Source of the DNA: Gemmatimonadota bacterium
Lineage (GTDB): Bacteria; Gemmatimonadota; Gemmatimonadetes; Longimicrobiales; Gaopeijiaceae
Assembly: GCA_041390125.1 (NCBI GenBank)
Contig: JAWKQN010000014.1
Location: forward strand, 1 to 64,000
Direction: 5' to 3'
DNA: 64,000 nucleotides
Both the position numbers and the translations under genes were made by a program. Position 1 is the first letter of the stretch. Every line of letters starts with the position of its first letter. The notes beneath the pieces were generated by a model. The model did no database searches. It saw nothing but the letters and a program-made list of their open reading frames with translations, and had not been told where the DNA came from. This document shows positions 1 through 8,890 of this stretch, piece after piece.

Positions 1-530
1 ACGTCCACCCCCCACGGGCGCACGCGATCGATGGCCTCTCCCACCGTGTCCGGATCCAGGCCGCCCGCCAGCACCAGACGGCCCTGGCGGGCCAGCGCGG
101 TGGCGCGCGTCCAGTTGGGGCGGATGCCCTGGCCGCCCCGGCCCGGCCCTTCGAGCAGCAACGGCCGCGCGGCGCCGTACTCCTCGCGGTAGCGCACCGC
201 GCGCGTCACCAGGTCGTCGGCGTCGTGGAAGACCGGCACGAGCCGCTCGAGCGGAACCACCGCCAGGACGTCGCGGCCGGGCTCGGCCTGCACGCGGTCG
301 AGCGGGACCCGCGCCGTCACCGCCTCGATCTCCTCGCGCGTCGGATAGCGGAACACGCCGACCGTCGTGACGAAGGCCGGCACCGCGCCCAGCAGGCGGA
401 GGGCCTCGTCGGGCTCGACCCGCCGCGGCGAGATCGCGAACACGAATCCCAACGCGTCCGCGCCGGCGTCCACGGCGGCGTCGATGGCCTCGACGCTGCG
501 CAGCCCGCAGATCTTCACCCGGATCCTCAC
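1..530 (-). CDS. trpF: Phosphoribosylanthranilate isomerase, 3' end cut by window edge
   Basis: TrpF isomerises N-(5-phosphoribosyl)anthranilate to CdRP, the third step of tryptophan synthesis, in the cytoplasm. Reading the minus strand from a GTG at 530 gives 176 codons with no stop. The N-terminal beta strand carries the catalytic Cys (VKICGLRS, residues 5-12), DALGFVF follows, and near the edge comes the family motif LAGGLDPDTVGEAI, which binds the substrate phosphate. The C-terminal SSGVE segment lies outside the window. The start GTG overlaps the trpC stop (GTGA), the same coupling seen at the other trp junctions. It is the last trp gene visible; trpB and trpA would be expected beyond position 1. 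Confidence 0.93.
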   Translation of the reverse strand, partial: MRIRVKICGLRSVEAIDAAVDAGADALGFVFAISPRRVEPDEALRLLGAVPAFVTTVGVFRYPTREEIEAVTARVPLDRVQAEPGRDVLAVVPLERLVPVFHDADDLVTRAVRYREEYGAARPLLLEGPGRGGQGIRPNWTRATALARQGRLVLAGGLDPDTVGEAIDRVRPWGVD

Positions 531-1354
531 GCCCCTCCCCCTTCCCGCCCGGCGGCGATCAGCCCGGCCACCGCTCGCTGGGCGTCCGGCGCACGCATCA
601 AGGCCGTCCCCACCAGCGCCATCCGGTAGCCCAACGCCACCGCCCGGCGCACGTCGTCCGTGTTGGTGATCCCGGACTCGGCCACCGCGACGCAGCCGTC
701 CGGAAGGGCCGGGCGTACCCGCTCCAACCGGAGCGGGTCCACGCGCAGCGTGGTCAGATCCCGCGTGTTGACCCCCACCAGGACGGGCGGCGTGGAGCCG
801 TCGTTGGACCCCACCGGGTCCAGCTCGCGGCCGATGCGCTCGAGGTCGGGCGCGTCGAACGCTTCCGCGAGCACGAACATGCCGAGCGCGCGGGCCGCCG
901 CGGCGATCTCGGACAGCGCACTCCCTGGCAGCATACGCGCAATCAACAGGACGCCGGCCGCGCCAGCGACCTTCGCCTCCCACACCTGATAGGCATCCAC
1001 CAGGAAGTCCTTGCGCAGCACCGGGGTGGCCACGGCCTCCCCCACGGCCGAGAGATCCTCGAGCGTGCCATCGAAGGCCTCGGGCTCGGTGAGCACGGAC
1101 AGGGCCGCGGCGCCTCCCGCGGCGTACTGGCGGGCGCGCTCCAGCGGCGGGCCGACCGTGCGCTCCAGCGCCCCTTCGGCCGGGGAGCGCGGCTTGATCT
1201 CGGCGATGACGTCGAAGCGGGCGTGGAGCATCAACGGCGTCGGCGAGGGCGTGGCCTCCGCGGCGGCACGCAGCTCGGCGTCCGGGCGCAGACGGCGAGC
1301 CTCTTCCATCCGTGCGCGGCTGGACGCCGCCATCCGACCGAGGAAGTCGCTCAT
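527..1354 (-). CDS. trpC: Indole-3-glycerol phosphate synthase
   Basis: TrpC closes the indole ring, converting CdRP to indole-3-glycerol phosphate. The 275-residue protein is a single TIM barrel of normal family length. Visible active-site elements are AEIKPRSP (Lys54), LRKDFLVD (Lys115), VLAEAF (Glu164), VGVNTRDL (Asn196, Arg198) and AESGI (Glu226, Ser227). It is a stand-alone enzyme, not fused to TrpF as in enteric bacteria. Its ATG overlaps the trpD stop by four bases and its stop overlaps the trpF GTG, so trpD, trpC and trpF are likely translated in series from one mRNA controlled by the leader upstream of trpE. Confidence 0.97.
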   Translation of the reverse strand: MSDFLGRMAASSRARMEEARRLRPDAELRAAAEATPSPTPLMLHARFDVIAEIKPRSPAEGALERTVGPPLERARQYAAGGAAALSVLTEPEAFDGTLEDLSAVGEAVATPVLRKDFLVDAYQVWEAKVAGAAGVLLIARMLPGSALSEIAAAARALGMFVLAEAFDAPDLERIGRELDPVGSNDGSTPPVLVGVNTRDLTTLRVDPLRLERVRPALPDGCVAVAESGITNTDDVRRAVALGYRMALVGTALMRAPDAQRAVAGLIAAGREGGGA

Positions 1355-2348
1355 GCGGCCGTCAGTCGGTCCAGGAACGTGGCCGCCGCACCCGATTGCA
1401 GCGTCTCCCGCGCGCGGGCCACGCCGTCGGCGAAGTCCTGCGCGCGCCCGCTGACCTCCAGCGCCAGACCGGCGGAGAGCGCGAGCGCATCCGCGTGCGC
1501 GCCGCGCTCGCCGTCGAACACGCTCTTCAGCGCGTTGGCGTTGTAGGTGGGATCGCCGCCCCGCAGATCGCCCGGCGTGCAGCGCGCCACGCCGACGTCG
1601 GCCGGATCACGGGTCTCCTCACGGACGCGTCCCCCCTGCACGTCGAGGAGCAGGAACGGGCCCACGGGTGTGGCCTCGTCCCAGCCCGGCTCGCCGTGCA
1701 CGACGAAGGCACGTTCGAGGTCGAGTCCCGCCAGGGCGTCCGCCATGAGCCGCGCCACGGGCGCGGAGAACGCACCGATCACGGCGAAGGGGGGCTCCGC
1801 CGGATTGGAGAGGGGACCGAGCACGTTGAAGATCGTGCGCACGCCCAGGGCCTGACGGACCGGAGCCACGGTGCGCACCGCCGGATGGAAGTCCGGCGCG
1901 AACAGGAAGACGAAGCCGGAGCGCGCCAACGCCGCGGGCACGGCGTCGGGGCCCTGGGGCCGCGCGTATCCCAGCGCCCCCAGCACGTCCGCCGCGCCCG
2001 ACGCGCTGGAGACGGACCGGTTGCCGTGCTTGACCACCGGCACGCCGGCCGCGGCCGCCAGCAGAGCCGCGCCCGTGGAGAGGTTGTAGCTGCCGGAGCC
2101 GTCACCGCCCGTCCCGACGAGATCCACGGCCCCGCTTCCGGCCGGAAGCGCGACGTGACGAGCGCGCTTCCGCATGGCGACGGCGAAGCCACGCACCTCG
2201 TCGGCCGTCTCGCCCTTCGCGCGCAAGGCCGCCAGCACCGCCCCGGACCAGATGGCGTCCGTCCGCGGATCCGTGAGCACGTCCAGCAGCGCCTCCGCGT
2301 CCGGTTGCGGCAGGTCTTCGCCCCGGAGCAACCGCTCGAGCACGTCGC

Positions 2349-2352
<4 letters not shown>
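1351..2352 (-). CDS. trpD: Anthranilate phosphoribosyltransferase
   Basis: TrpD joins anthranilate and PRPP to give phosphoribosylanthranilate. The 333-residue protein begins at an ATG overlapping the trpG stop (ATGA). A longer reading frame extends upstream to 3006 but only shadows trpG. The glycine-rich PRPP-binding loop GTGGDGSGS is at about residues 80-88 and the anthranilate/metal motif KHGNRSVSS at 108-116; GPLSNPA follows in the middle of the chain. The length is normal for the monofunctional family. It is separate from the glutaminase TrpG, which is encoded just upstream. Confidence 0.97.
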
Positions 2353-2932
<580 letters not shown>

Positions 2933-2936
<4 letters not shown>

Positions 2937-4315
2937 AGTCCCTCCTCGGCCCACGCCAGGGCGGAGCGGAGCGCTTCGCTCTTGGCCAGGACTTCCTGGT
3001 GTTCACGGTCCGGATCGCTGTCGGCTACGATGCCGGCGCCGGCCTGGTAGGTGTAGCGTCCGTTCTCGAAGACCAGCGTGCGGATGGCGATGGCCTGATC
3101 CACCGTGCCCCCCACCCCGAAGTAGCCCACCGAGCCCGCGTAGAAGCCGCGGGGCGTGGGCTCGAGCCTCCGGATGATCTCGCCGGCGCGGATCTTGGGC
3201 GCGCCCACCACCGTGCCGGCGGGAAACGCGGCCGCGAAGACGTCCAGCGCGTCCGTGCCGGGTGCCAGCACGCCCTTCACGCCGCTCACCATGTGGATGA
3301 CGTGGCTGTAGCGCTCGATGGTGCGGAAGGGCTCCACCCGGATGCTGCCCGGCACCGCCACCCGTCCCAGGTCGTTGCGGGCCAGGTCCACGAGCATGAC
3401 GTGCTCGGCGTTCTCCTTGGGATCCGCGAGCAGATCGCGGATGCGCTCCTCATCCTCCGCATCGGTTGCCGCGCGCGGCCGCGTGCCCGCGATGGGCCGG
3501 AGCGAGGCCTCCCGCCCCGAGAGCGTGACCAGCGCCTCGGGAGAGGAGCCCACGATCTGCAGGTCGCCGAAGTCGAGGAAGTAGAGGTAGGGAGAGGGAT
3601 TGAGCAGGCGCAGCGCCCGATAGACCTCGAAGGGACTCAGGTCGGTCTCGCCGCTGAAACCGATGGAGAGGACGATCTGGTAGATGTCGCCCGCTTCGAT
3701 GTGCTGCTTCGCCTCCAGCACCGCGTCCGTGAAGGCCGCCGGGGACAAGGTGGGCGTCGGCGGTCCGTGGCGGCCGGGGGGACCGGCGTCGGGGAGGGCG
3801 CCGCGCAGCGCGCCGACCACGTCGGCGCGCAACCGCTGTCGCTCCTCCTCGGATCCGTCGTGCAGCAGCGCCGCGCGCCGGGTCATGTGATCGAACACCA
3901 GGATGGAGCGGGGTGCGAAGAAGCGTCCCAGCGGCGGCTCCGGCGGTGGGCCGCGATGGACCACCTCCTCGAACCAGCGATGCAGTCCGAAGCCGAGCGC
4001 CCCCACCAGGCCCCCGGTGAAGGGCACGCCGGCGGGCGCGGGCGCGGGCCGCGGGGCCCGCTCGACGGCAGCGCGGATCTCCGACAGCAGCCCCGCCCGC
4101 GACCCGGGCAGAGGCCGCCGCTCCCCACCCACGACGAGCCCATCGGCATCCAGCGCGACCTCGAGCCCACCGCCGAAGCCGATGAACGAGAAGCGCGCGA
4201 TCCGCTCCCCGCCCTCGACGCTTTCCAGCAGGAAGCGGGGCCCCAGCGGGCGCAGCTTCAGGTAGGCGGAGACCGGGGTGTCCAGATCCGCGGTGATGTC
4301 GAAGTACTGTCGCAT
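2933..4315 (-). CDS. trpE: Anthranilate synthase component I
   Basis: TrpE converts chorismate plus ammonia to anthranilate, the committed step of tryptophan synthesis. The 460-residue protein has the N-terminal feedback element LLES (residues 29-32), which in characterised TrpE proteins belongs to the Trp-binding allosteric site, and C-terminal chorismate-binding motifs including RPIAGTRPRA, MLVDLARND, GAPKIRA and YQAGAGIVADS. The ATG at 4315 is used because GGAGG lies four bases upstream. The in-frame extension to 4474 crosses the terminator hairpin and is not translated as such. The gene begins 23 bases after the T-tract of the attenuator, so most regulation is probably by premature termination. 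Confidence 0.96.
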
Positions 4316-4337
4316 GTGCCTCCGTCCGGCGTACCGG

Positions 4338-4375
4338 AAAAAGAAAACGCCCGCCTCCCTCGCGGAGGCGGGCGT
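4338..4375 (-). terminator. trp attenuator: intrinsic terminator before trpE
   Basis: A perfect 12-bp stem (4364-4375 with 4347-4358) closes a five-base loop and is followed in the direction of transcription by a T-rich tract (TTTTCTTTTT, 4347-4338). It lies between the leader peptide stop and the trpE ribosome binding site and has no gene of its own to terminate, which is the arrangement of an attenuator. Confidence 0.92.
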
Positions 4376-4426
4376 CTCAGACCCAGCGGGTCCCCGACCT
4401 AACGGCCGATGAGATCCTCCTCCGCG
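4361..4426 (-). promoter_or_regulatory. trp antiterminator: competing RNA pairing
   Basis: In the minus-strand RNA the segment CGCGGAGG (4426-4419), inside the leader ORF seven codons after the Trp run, is an exact complement of CCUCCGCG (4368-4361), which is the 3' part of the terminator's ascending arm plus its loop. A further GG:CC pair is possible after one mismatch. Pairing of these two segments removes half of the terminator stem. A ribosome stalled on the Trp codons would leave 4426-4419 free to pair and let RNA polymerase read into trpE. A ribosome that reaches the TAG at 4401-4399 would cover it and allow termination. The pairing is seen in the sequence; its effect is inferred from the classical attenuation model. 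Confidence 0.82.
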
Positions 4427-4497
4427 CGCACGGGTCCCCGCCACCACCAGGCCTGGTGGCGTCGGGCGTGCCATGCGGAGGTGCCGTGCCGAGTCAT
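4399..4497 (-). CDS. trpL: trp operon leader peptide with Trp-Trp-Trp
   Basis: This is a 32-codon ORF ending in TAG. It contains four Trp codons, a single one at codon 9 and three in a row (TGG TGG TGG) at codons 17-19. Three adjacent Trp codons by chance in a 32-codon ORF, placed just upstream of trpE and of a terminator, are very unlikely. The Trp codons sit in a 16-base perfect palindrome (CCACCAGGCCTGGTGG), which may form the pause or protector hairpin. No Shine-Dalgarno sequence is visible before the ATG. The peptide presumably has no function except to report charged tRNA-Trp levels through ribosome position. Confidence 0.88.
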   Translation of the reverse strand: MTRHGTSAWHARRHQAWWWRGPVRAEEDLIGR

Positions 4498-4503
4498 GCT
4501 CAA

Positions 4504-4532
4504 CGGATAGGCCGAGCGCGTGCCGACGTCAA
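4504..4532 (-). promoter_or_regulatory. Putative sigma-70 type promoter of the trp operon
   Basis: On the minus strand TTGACG (4532-4527) and TATCCG (4509-4504) are separated by 17 bases. The expected start point, about seven bases beyond the -10 element, falls at or next to the A of the trpL ATG (4497). The leader mRNA may therefore be leaderless, which fits the missing Shine-Dalgarno. The -35 matches five of six consensus bases; the -10 is weaker. Confidence 0.6.
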
Positions 4533-4575
4533 GATGCCCCTGGCGATGCCGCGGCGTTCCTACGACTCTGGGGCG

Positions 4576-5691
4576 ATGGCAGGCTCGAAGCGGAAGAAGG
4601 GCGCGATCCAGCGCGCACGGCGGCTGGTGCGGCGAGCGGCCGGGAGTGGCTCCAAGAAGCCGGGAGCCGCGCCCGGGACGCTGGTCCACATCGGGAAGGT
4701 GCGGGAAGGCCCGGTCGCCCTGCGGGCGATGGACTTCGAGACCGGTCGGCTCGACGAGCACACCCTGACGGACGCGAAGGCCTGCGCCGACCTGATCGCC
4801 CGTCCCGGCGTCACCTGGATCGACATCGACGGGGTGCACGACACGGAGCTCATCGCGTCGCTGGGCGAGCGCTTCGGGATCCACCGCCTGGTGCTCGAGG
4901 ACATCGTGCACACGCACCAGCGCGCGAAGGTGGAAGCCTACGACGGTCACCTGTTCATCGTGCTGCGCATGCTGCGCCTGGACCCCGTGACGCTGGCCGT
5001 GGACGACGAGCAGGTGAGCTTCATCCTGGGCAAGGACTACGTGCTCTCCTTCCAGGAGGCGCCCGGGGACGTATTCGATCCCGTACGCGAGCGCCTGAGG
5101 CACGGACGCGGGCTCATCCGCGGACGTGGGCCCGACTACCTCGCGTATGCGCTGATGGACGCCGTGGTGGACCACTACTTCCAGGTGGTCGAGGCCATCT
5201 CGGACGCGGCCGACCAGCTGGAGGAGGCGCTGCTGGGGCAGCCCGGCTCCGACCTGGGAGCGCGCATCCATCACCTGAAGCGCGAAGCCCTGCTGATGCG
5301 ACGCGCGGTGTGGCCGCTGCGTGAAGCCCTCAGCGTGCTCTACCGCGACGAGTTCACGCTCATCGCCGCGGAGACCCGCACCTTCCTGCGCGACGTCTAC
5401 GACCACACGGTGCAGGTGATCGACTCCGTGGAGACGCTGCGGGACGTGCTCACGGGCTCCATGGACCTGTTCCTGTCGCTGCAGAGCAACCGCATGAACG
5501 AGGTCATGAAGGTGCTCACGCTGGTCACCAGCATCTTCATCCCGCTGTCCTTCCTGGCCGGTCTGTACGGCATGAACTTCGACCACATGCCGGAGTTGCA
5601 TCTGTCCTGGGGGTATCCGGCCCTGCTGGGGCTGATGGTCGCCGTGGTGCTGGGCATGCTGGCCTTCTTCCGGCACAAGCGCTGGTTGTGA
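4576..5691 (+). CDS. corA: CorA family divalent metal (Mg/Co) transporter
   Basis: CorA proteins are pentameric channels for Mg2+ or Co2+ uptake across the inner membrane. The 371-residue product has a basic N-terminus, a long soluble alpha/beta and helical domain, and two C-terminal membrane segments. The signature GMN (about residues 332-334, in LYGMNFDHMPEL) closes the first segment, as in the family. It ends in a short cationic tail (FFRHKRWL). An ATG at 4576 is preferred because upstream in-frame starts at 4456 and 4534 overlap the trp leader and its promoter on the other strand. The stop overlaps the start of the MscS gene, so the two membrane proteins are probably co-expressed. Confidence 0.93.
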   Translation: MAGSKRKKGAIQRARRLVRRAAGSGSKKPGAAPGTLVHIGKVREGPVALRAMDFETGRLDEHTLTDAKACADLIARPGVTWIDIDGVHDTELIASLGERFGIHRLVLEDIVHTHQRAKVEAYDGHLFIVLRMLRLDPVTLAVDDEQVSFILGKDYVLSFQEAPGDVFDPVRERLRHGRGLIRGRGPDYLAYALMDAVVDHYFQVVEAISDAADQLEEALLGQPGSDLGARIHHLKREALLMRRAVWPLREALSVLYRDEFTLIAAETRTFLRDVYDHTVQVIDSVETLRDVLTGSMDLFLSLQSNRMNEVMKVLTLVTSIFIPLSFLAGLYGMNFDHMPELHLSWGYPALLGLMVAVVLGMLAFFRHKRWL

Positions 5692-6617
5692 TGCAGGCGC
5701 CGCAGGAGGACTCGGCGGCCCTGGACGGGTTGGCGCAGGAGGCCGCCGTGACCGTGCGCGGCCTGCTGGACACCCATCTGTTCACGATGGGCAACCAGGA
5801 CGTGACCGTCTCCAACATCCTGGCCGCCCTGCTGGTGATGCTGGCGGGGTTCTTCCTCTCCCAGGCCAGCCGCCGCGTGGTGCGCGGCATCTTCCGTGCC
5901 CGTCGGGTCTACGACGAAGGACTGATCGGCACCGCGCAGCGCCTCGTGCGCTACACCATCCTGGTGCTGGTCATCTTCCTCGCGCTGGACCAGATCGGCA
6001 TCGACCTCTCCACGCTGTTCGCGGCCGGTGCCATCGCGGCCGTCGCCATCGGGTTCGCGCTCCAGAACATCCTGCAGAACTTCGTGGCCGGGATCATCCT
6101 CCTGGTGGAGCGCAGCATCACACCCCTGGACGTCCTGAACGTGGACGGGCAGATCGTGCGCGTCGTGGACATGCGCATCCGTTCCACCATCGTGCGCACG
6201 CTGGACGAAGAGGAGATCATCATCCCCAACGCGCAGCTCGTGCAGTCCAGCGTGAAGAACTACACGCTGCGCGACCCGCTGTACCGCCTGCGCACGCAGG
6301 TGGGGGTCTCCTATTCGTCCGACGTGGATCAGGTGTTCAAGGTCCTGATGGACGCCGCCACCACCATCCCGAACCAGGACACCAAGCGCACGCCGGTGGT
6401 CCTGTTCACCGAGTTCGGGGATTCCGCGCTCAACTTCGACGTGTCCATCTGGGTGCGCGATCCCTGGCTGACCCGCCGCACGCGCTCGGAGCTCAACCAC
6501 TCGATCTGGCGGCACCTCAAGGAGGCCGGCATCGTGGTGGCCTTCCCGCAGCTCGACATCCACTTCGATCCGCCGGGACACCCGAACGCACCACCCGCGC
6601 CCCGCGCGTTGGGCTGA
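5691..6617 (+). CDS. MscS family mechanosensitive ion channel
   Basis: Small-conductance mechanosensitive channels open under membrane tension and release solutes after osmotic downshock. The 308-residue protein is close to the length of E. coli MscS (286). Three hydrophobic segments occupy the N-terminal half. The pore helix and hinge region read AAVAIGFALQNILQNFVAG, rich in the Gly and Ala that line MscS pores, followed by the beta-domain stretch DGQIVRVVDMRIRSTIV and IIIPNAQL. The ATG at 5691 overlaps the corA TGA; a GTG one codon earlier is also possible. Pairing with corA suggests a shared role in ionic homeostasis, an inference from context only. Confidence 0.92.
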   Translation: MQAPQEDSAALDGLAQEAAVTVRGLLDTHLFTMGNQDVTVSNILAALLVMLAGFFLSQASRRVVRGIFRARRVYDEGLIGTAQRLVRYTILVLVIFLALDQIGIDLSTLFAAGAIAAVAIGFALQNILQNFVAGIILLVERSITPLDVLNVDGQIVRVVDMRIRSTIVRTLDEEEIIIPNAQLVQSSVKNYTLRDPLYRLRTQVGVSYSSDVDQVFKVLMDAATTIPNQDTKRTPVVLFTEFGDSALNFDVSIWVRDPWLTRRTRSELNHSIWRHLKEAGIVVAFPQLDIHFDPPGHPNAPPAPRALG

Positions 6618-6716
6618 GCGGTCGCCGAGGCCCCGCCGTCTCCGGGGGGGCGCCGTTCCGGGGGGCGCCGAACCCAGACCCCGACCGACCCGCGCACCGC
6701 CGTTCCGGCGGGCGCG

Positions 6717-7613
6717 CTACTCCGCGTCCGCCAGCCGCAACGCCGTGGCCACCGTGGCGTCCACGACCCGCGCCATGAAGGCGTAGTCGAGCGTCTCGGC
6801 GCGGTCGCTCGCGCGGTGGTAGTGCGGATTCCGCAGGAACGCCGTGTCCGTGATCATCAGGGCCGGCTGGCCCTCCGACCAGAAGCTGGCGTTGTCCGAC
6901 AGACGCGTCTGCCAGACCAGCCAGCCCCGGAACGGCGTCACCAGCGGCACCACGGGAAGGTCAGGCACCCGCGCACGTGCCGACTCCACGAACGTGCGCA
7001 GCAGCCGCCGCGACTGCCCGTCGCCCGTCACCGCCAGGAAGTCGCCGGTGCGGGGGATGCGCTTCCACGCGATGAGGGCCGGCACCTTCTGCGTGTCCGG
7101 GCGGGCGTCCGCGTAGCCGATCATCTCGTAGACGAGCGCCCCGGCATACCGCACGCCCGCGGCCCGCGCGGCGCGCGCGTGCCGCCGGCTGCCCACCCGG
7201 TAGGTCGTGGTCTGCTGCTCCTCCAGGTCGAACGCCACCAGCTCCACCGTGGCGTGCAGGGATCGTCCCGCGAGCGCTCGGGCACTCTCGAGCAGACCGG
7301 CCACGCCGGACGCATTGTCATCCGCGCCCGGGCTGCTGGCGATGGTGTCGTAGTGGGCCCCGATGAGCACGCGCGGCCGGACCGGGTCCCGGCCGGGGAT
7401 CTCGGCGACCACGTTGTGGTGCGTGCGGCCCCGGAACGCGAACGGGCGCAGCTCGGCGTCCAGACCCACCGCCGCGAGCTGCTCCTGGACGTACCGCGCG
7501 GCCGCGGCGTGGGCGGCCGGGGCGCGCTCGGGGTGGCGCACGCCCTCCAGCGCGCGCACGTGCGCTTCCAGGCGGGCCGGGTCGGCCGCGCGCTCCGTCG
7601 GGTCTCCGCTCAG
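6717..7613 (-). CDS. M28 family zinc aminopeptidase-like protein
   Basis: M28 peptidases are di-zinc exopeptidases. Visible zinc-binding and catalytic elements are GAHYDT (His87, Asp89), GADDNASG (Asp98), FDLEEQ (Glu131, Glu132) and a C-terminal HYHRASD with the last His ligand. The fold accounts for the whole of about 298 residues. The N-terminus is uncertain: no ATG, GTG or TTG lies close to the domain start, and the frame begins conservatively at a CTG (7613) that overlaps the TGA of the upstream propeller gene exactly as ATGA/GTGA junctions do elsewhere here. A GTG at codon 19 is an alternative. No signal peptide is visible with this start, although the coupled partner is exported. Confidence 0.85.
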   Translation of the reverse strand: MSGDPTERAADPARLEAHVRALEGVRHPERAPAAHAAAARYVQEQLAAVGLDAELRPFAFRGRTHHNVVAEIPGRDPVRPRVLIGAHYDTIASSPGADDNASGVAGLLESARALAGRSLHATVELVAFDLEEQQTTTYRVGSRRHARAARAAGVRYAGALVYEMIGYADARPDTQKVPALIAWKRIPRTGDFLAVTGDGQSRRLLRTFVESARARVPDLPVVPLVTPFRGWLVWQTRLSDNASFWSEGQPALMITDTAFLRNPHYHRASDRAETLDYAFMARVVDATVATALRLADAE

Positions 7614-8788
7614 GAGCCCGGTGCCTGCCCCGCGGGCGTCAGGGACCAGAAGCCGATGCCTCCGGACTGATGGCCCAGGTCCACAGTGGCCACGCGCACA
7701 CGCCGCTCGAGGTCGAAGACGTCGAGCGTGCCCGGGACGGAGCCGATGGACTCGTTGGTCACGAAGGCGTAGCGGCTGTCGGGGCTGGCCACCACGCCGT
7801 GGGTGATCGGGCGGCTGGTCGGCAGGCGCGCCACCTCGGTGCCGTCCTGCAGATCGATGATGGAGACCGACTGCTCGGACTTGAGCGTCGCGACCAGCCA
7901 GCGGCCGTCGGGGGTGACCTCCAGGTTGTAGGGGGAGCGGCCCGTGGAGAGACGGCGCGCCACTCCCCACTCCTCGGTGTCGATCTCCAGCACGACGCCG
8001 CCCTTGTTGCACGCCACGTAGACGTAGCGGGCACGCGAACCTTCTCCGGGCTCGGCCCACGTGGGGGAGCACACGGCCCCGGCGGCCATGGCCTCGCGCT
8101 GCAGATGGCCGGCGTGCCCGCCACCGGACCCGCCGTGTTCGCCCAGGTCGGCCGCGGGCAGCGCCGCCTCCGCCCCCGGCGTCACCGAGAGGCGGCGGCT
8201 GACCGCCATGGTGCTCCGGTCGATCTCGACGAGCTGATCCGAATGCATGCAGGCCGAGTACTGCCGGTCGCCGGCCTGGTTCAGCCGGCTGCCGTGCGGC
8301 ATCAGGCACGTCGGGATGCGGGCCACCTCCAGCATCGTGGGCGCATAGACCACGGAGATGTCCGACGGCACCATCTCGCCGTGCAGGTTGAAGTTGGCCA
8401 CGAAGACCAGCTCGCCGTCGGGCGACACGCCCATGGTGGCGGGGAAGAGCCCGAGCGGCGTGCGCGCCACCAGCGTGTCGGGGCCCGCATGGAACTTCCA
8501 CAGGTGCCCGTAGGGCGTTCCGTGGGCGATGGTCACGTACCAGAACCGCCCGTCCGGGGAGACGCTCAGGCCGTGGGCGCCATCGTTGTCGGCCGGCATG
8601 ATGCCGACCGGGATCTCGTGCTCGACCCGGGCGCCACGCCCGGGCTCGAACACCACGCGGCTGATGAGATCGGAGGACTCGTTGGCCACGTACACCCGGT
8701 AGGCCGGGCCCTCCTGCCCCACCAGCGGGGAGCCCAGGGCCAGGAGCAGCAGCGGGAGAAGGTGGCGCGAACGGCGCACGGGGATCAT
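7610..8788 (-). CDS. Secreted YVTN-type beta-propeller protein
   Basis: The 392-residue protein starts with a Sec signal peptide (basic MIPVRRSRH, then a Leu-rich core ending at VGQ). The mature part is a series of propeller blades with repeats such as RVYVANESSD, LSVSPDGRFWYVT, VSPDGELVFVAN and VASPDSRYAFVTNES, typical of the 40-residue YVTN/lactonase-like family. A His-rich insertion (GEHGGSGGGHAGHLQ) sits mid-protein and might bind metal. Such propellers often bind ligands or serve as periplasmic scaffolds; no catalytic residue can be assigned. It overlaps the M28 peptidase downstream and follows a terminator, so it heads its own transcript. Confidence 0.85.
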   Translation of the reverse strand: MIPVRRSRHLLPLLLLALGSPLVGQEGPAYRVYVANESSDLISRVVFEPGRGARVEHEIPVGIMPADNDGAHGLSVSPDGRFWYVTIAHGTPYGHLWKFHAGPDTLVARTPLGLFPATMGVSPDGELVFVANFNLHGEMVPSDISVVYAPTMLEVARIPTCLMPHGSRLNQAGDRQYSACMHSDQLVEIDRSTMAVSRRLSVTPGAEAALPAADLGEHGGSGGGHAGHLQREAMAAGAVCSPTWAEPGEGSRARYVYVACNKGGVVLEIDTEEWGVARRLSTGRSPYNLEVTPDGRWLVATLKSEQSVSIIDLQDGTEVARLPTSRPITHGVVASPDSRYAFVTNESIGSVPGTLDVFDLERRVRVATVDLGHQSGGIGFWSLTPAGQAPGS

Positions 8789-8823
8789 GGCAGCCTCGGT
8801 GCGGCCGGCGGCGGGAGACGGAA

Positions 8824-8853
8824 GAGGGAGGCGGGATCGATCCCGCCTCCCTC
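8824..8853 (-). terminator. 30-base perfect palindrome, probable terminator
   Basis: The two 15-base halves are exact reverse complements (GAGGGAGGCGGGATC and its partner). It lies between the stop of the acidic protein gene (8891) and the start of the propeller gene (8788), both on the minus strand. The following minus-strand bases (TTCCGTCTCC) are only moderately T-rich, so it could also protect the 3' end of the upstream mRNA. Confidence 0.65.
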
Positions 8854-8890
8854 GCAGGCCGGCGTCAGGGTCGAGCGTCCCCAGGGGGAG

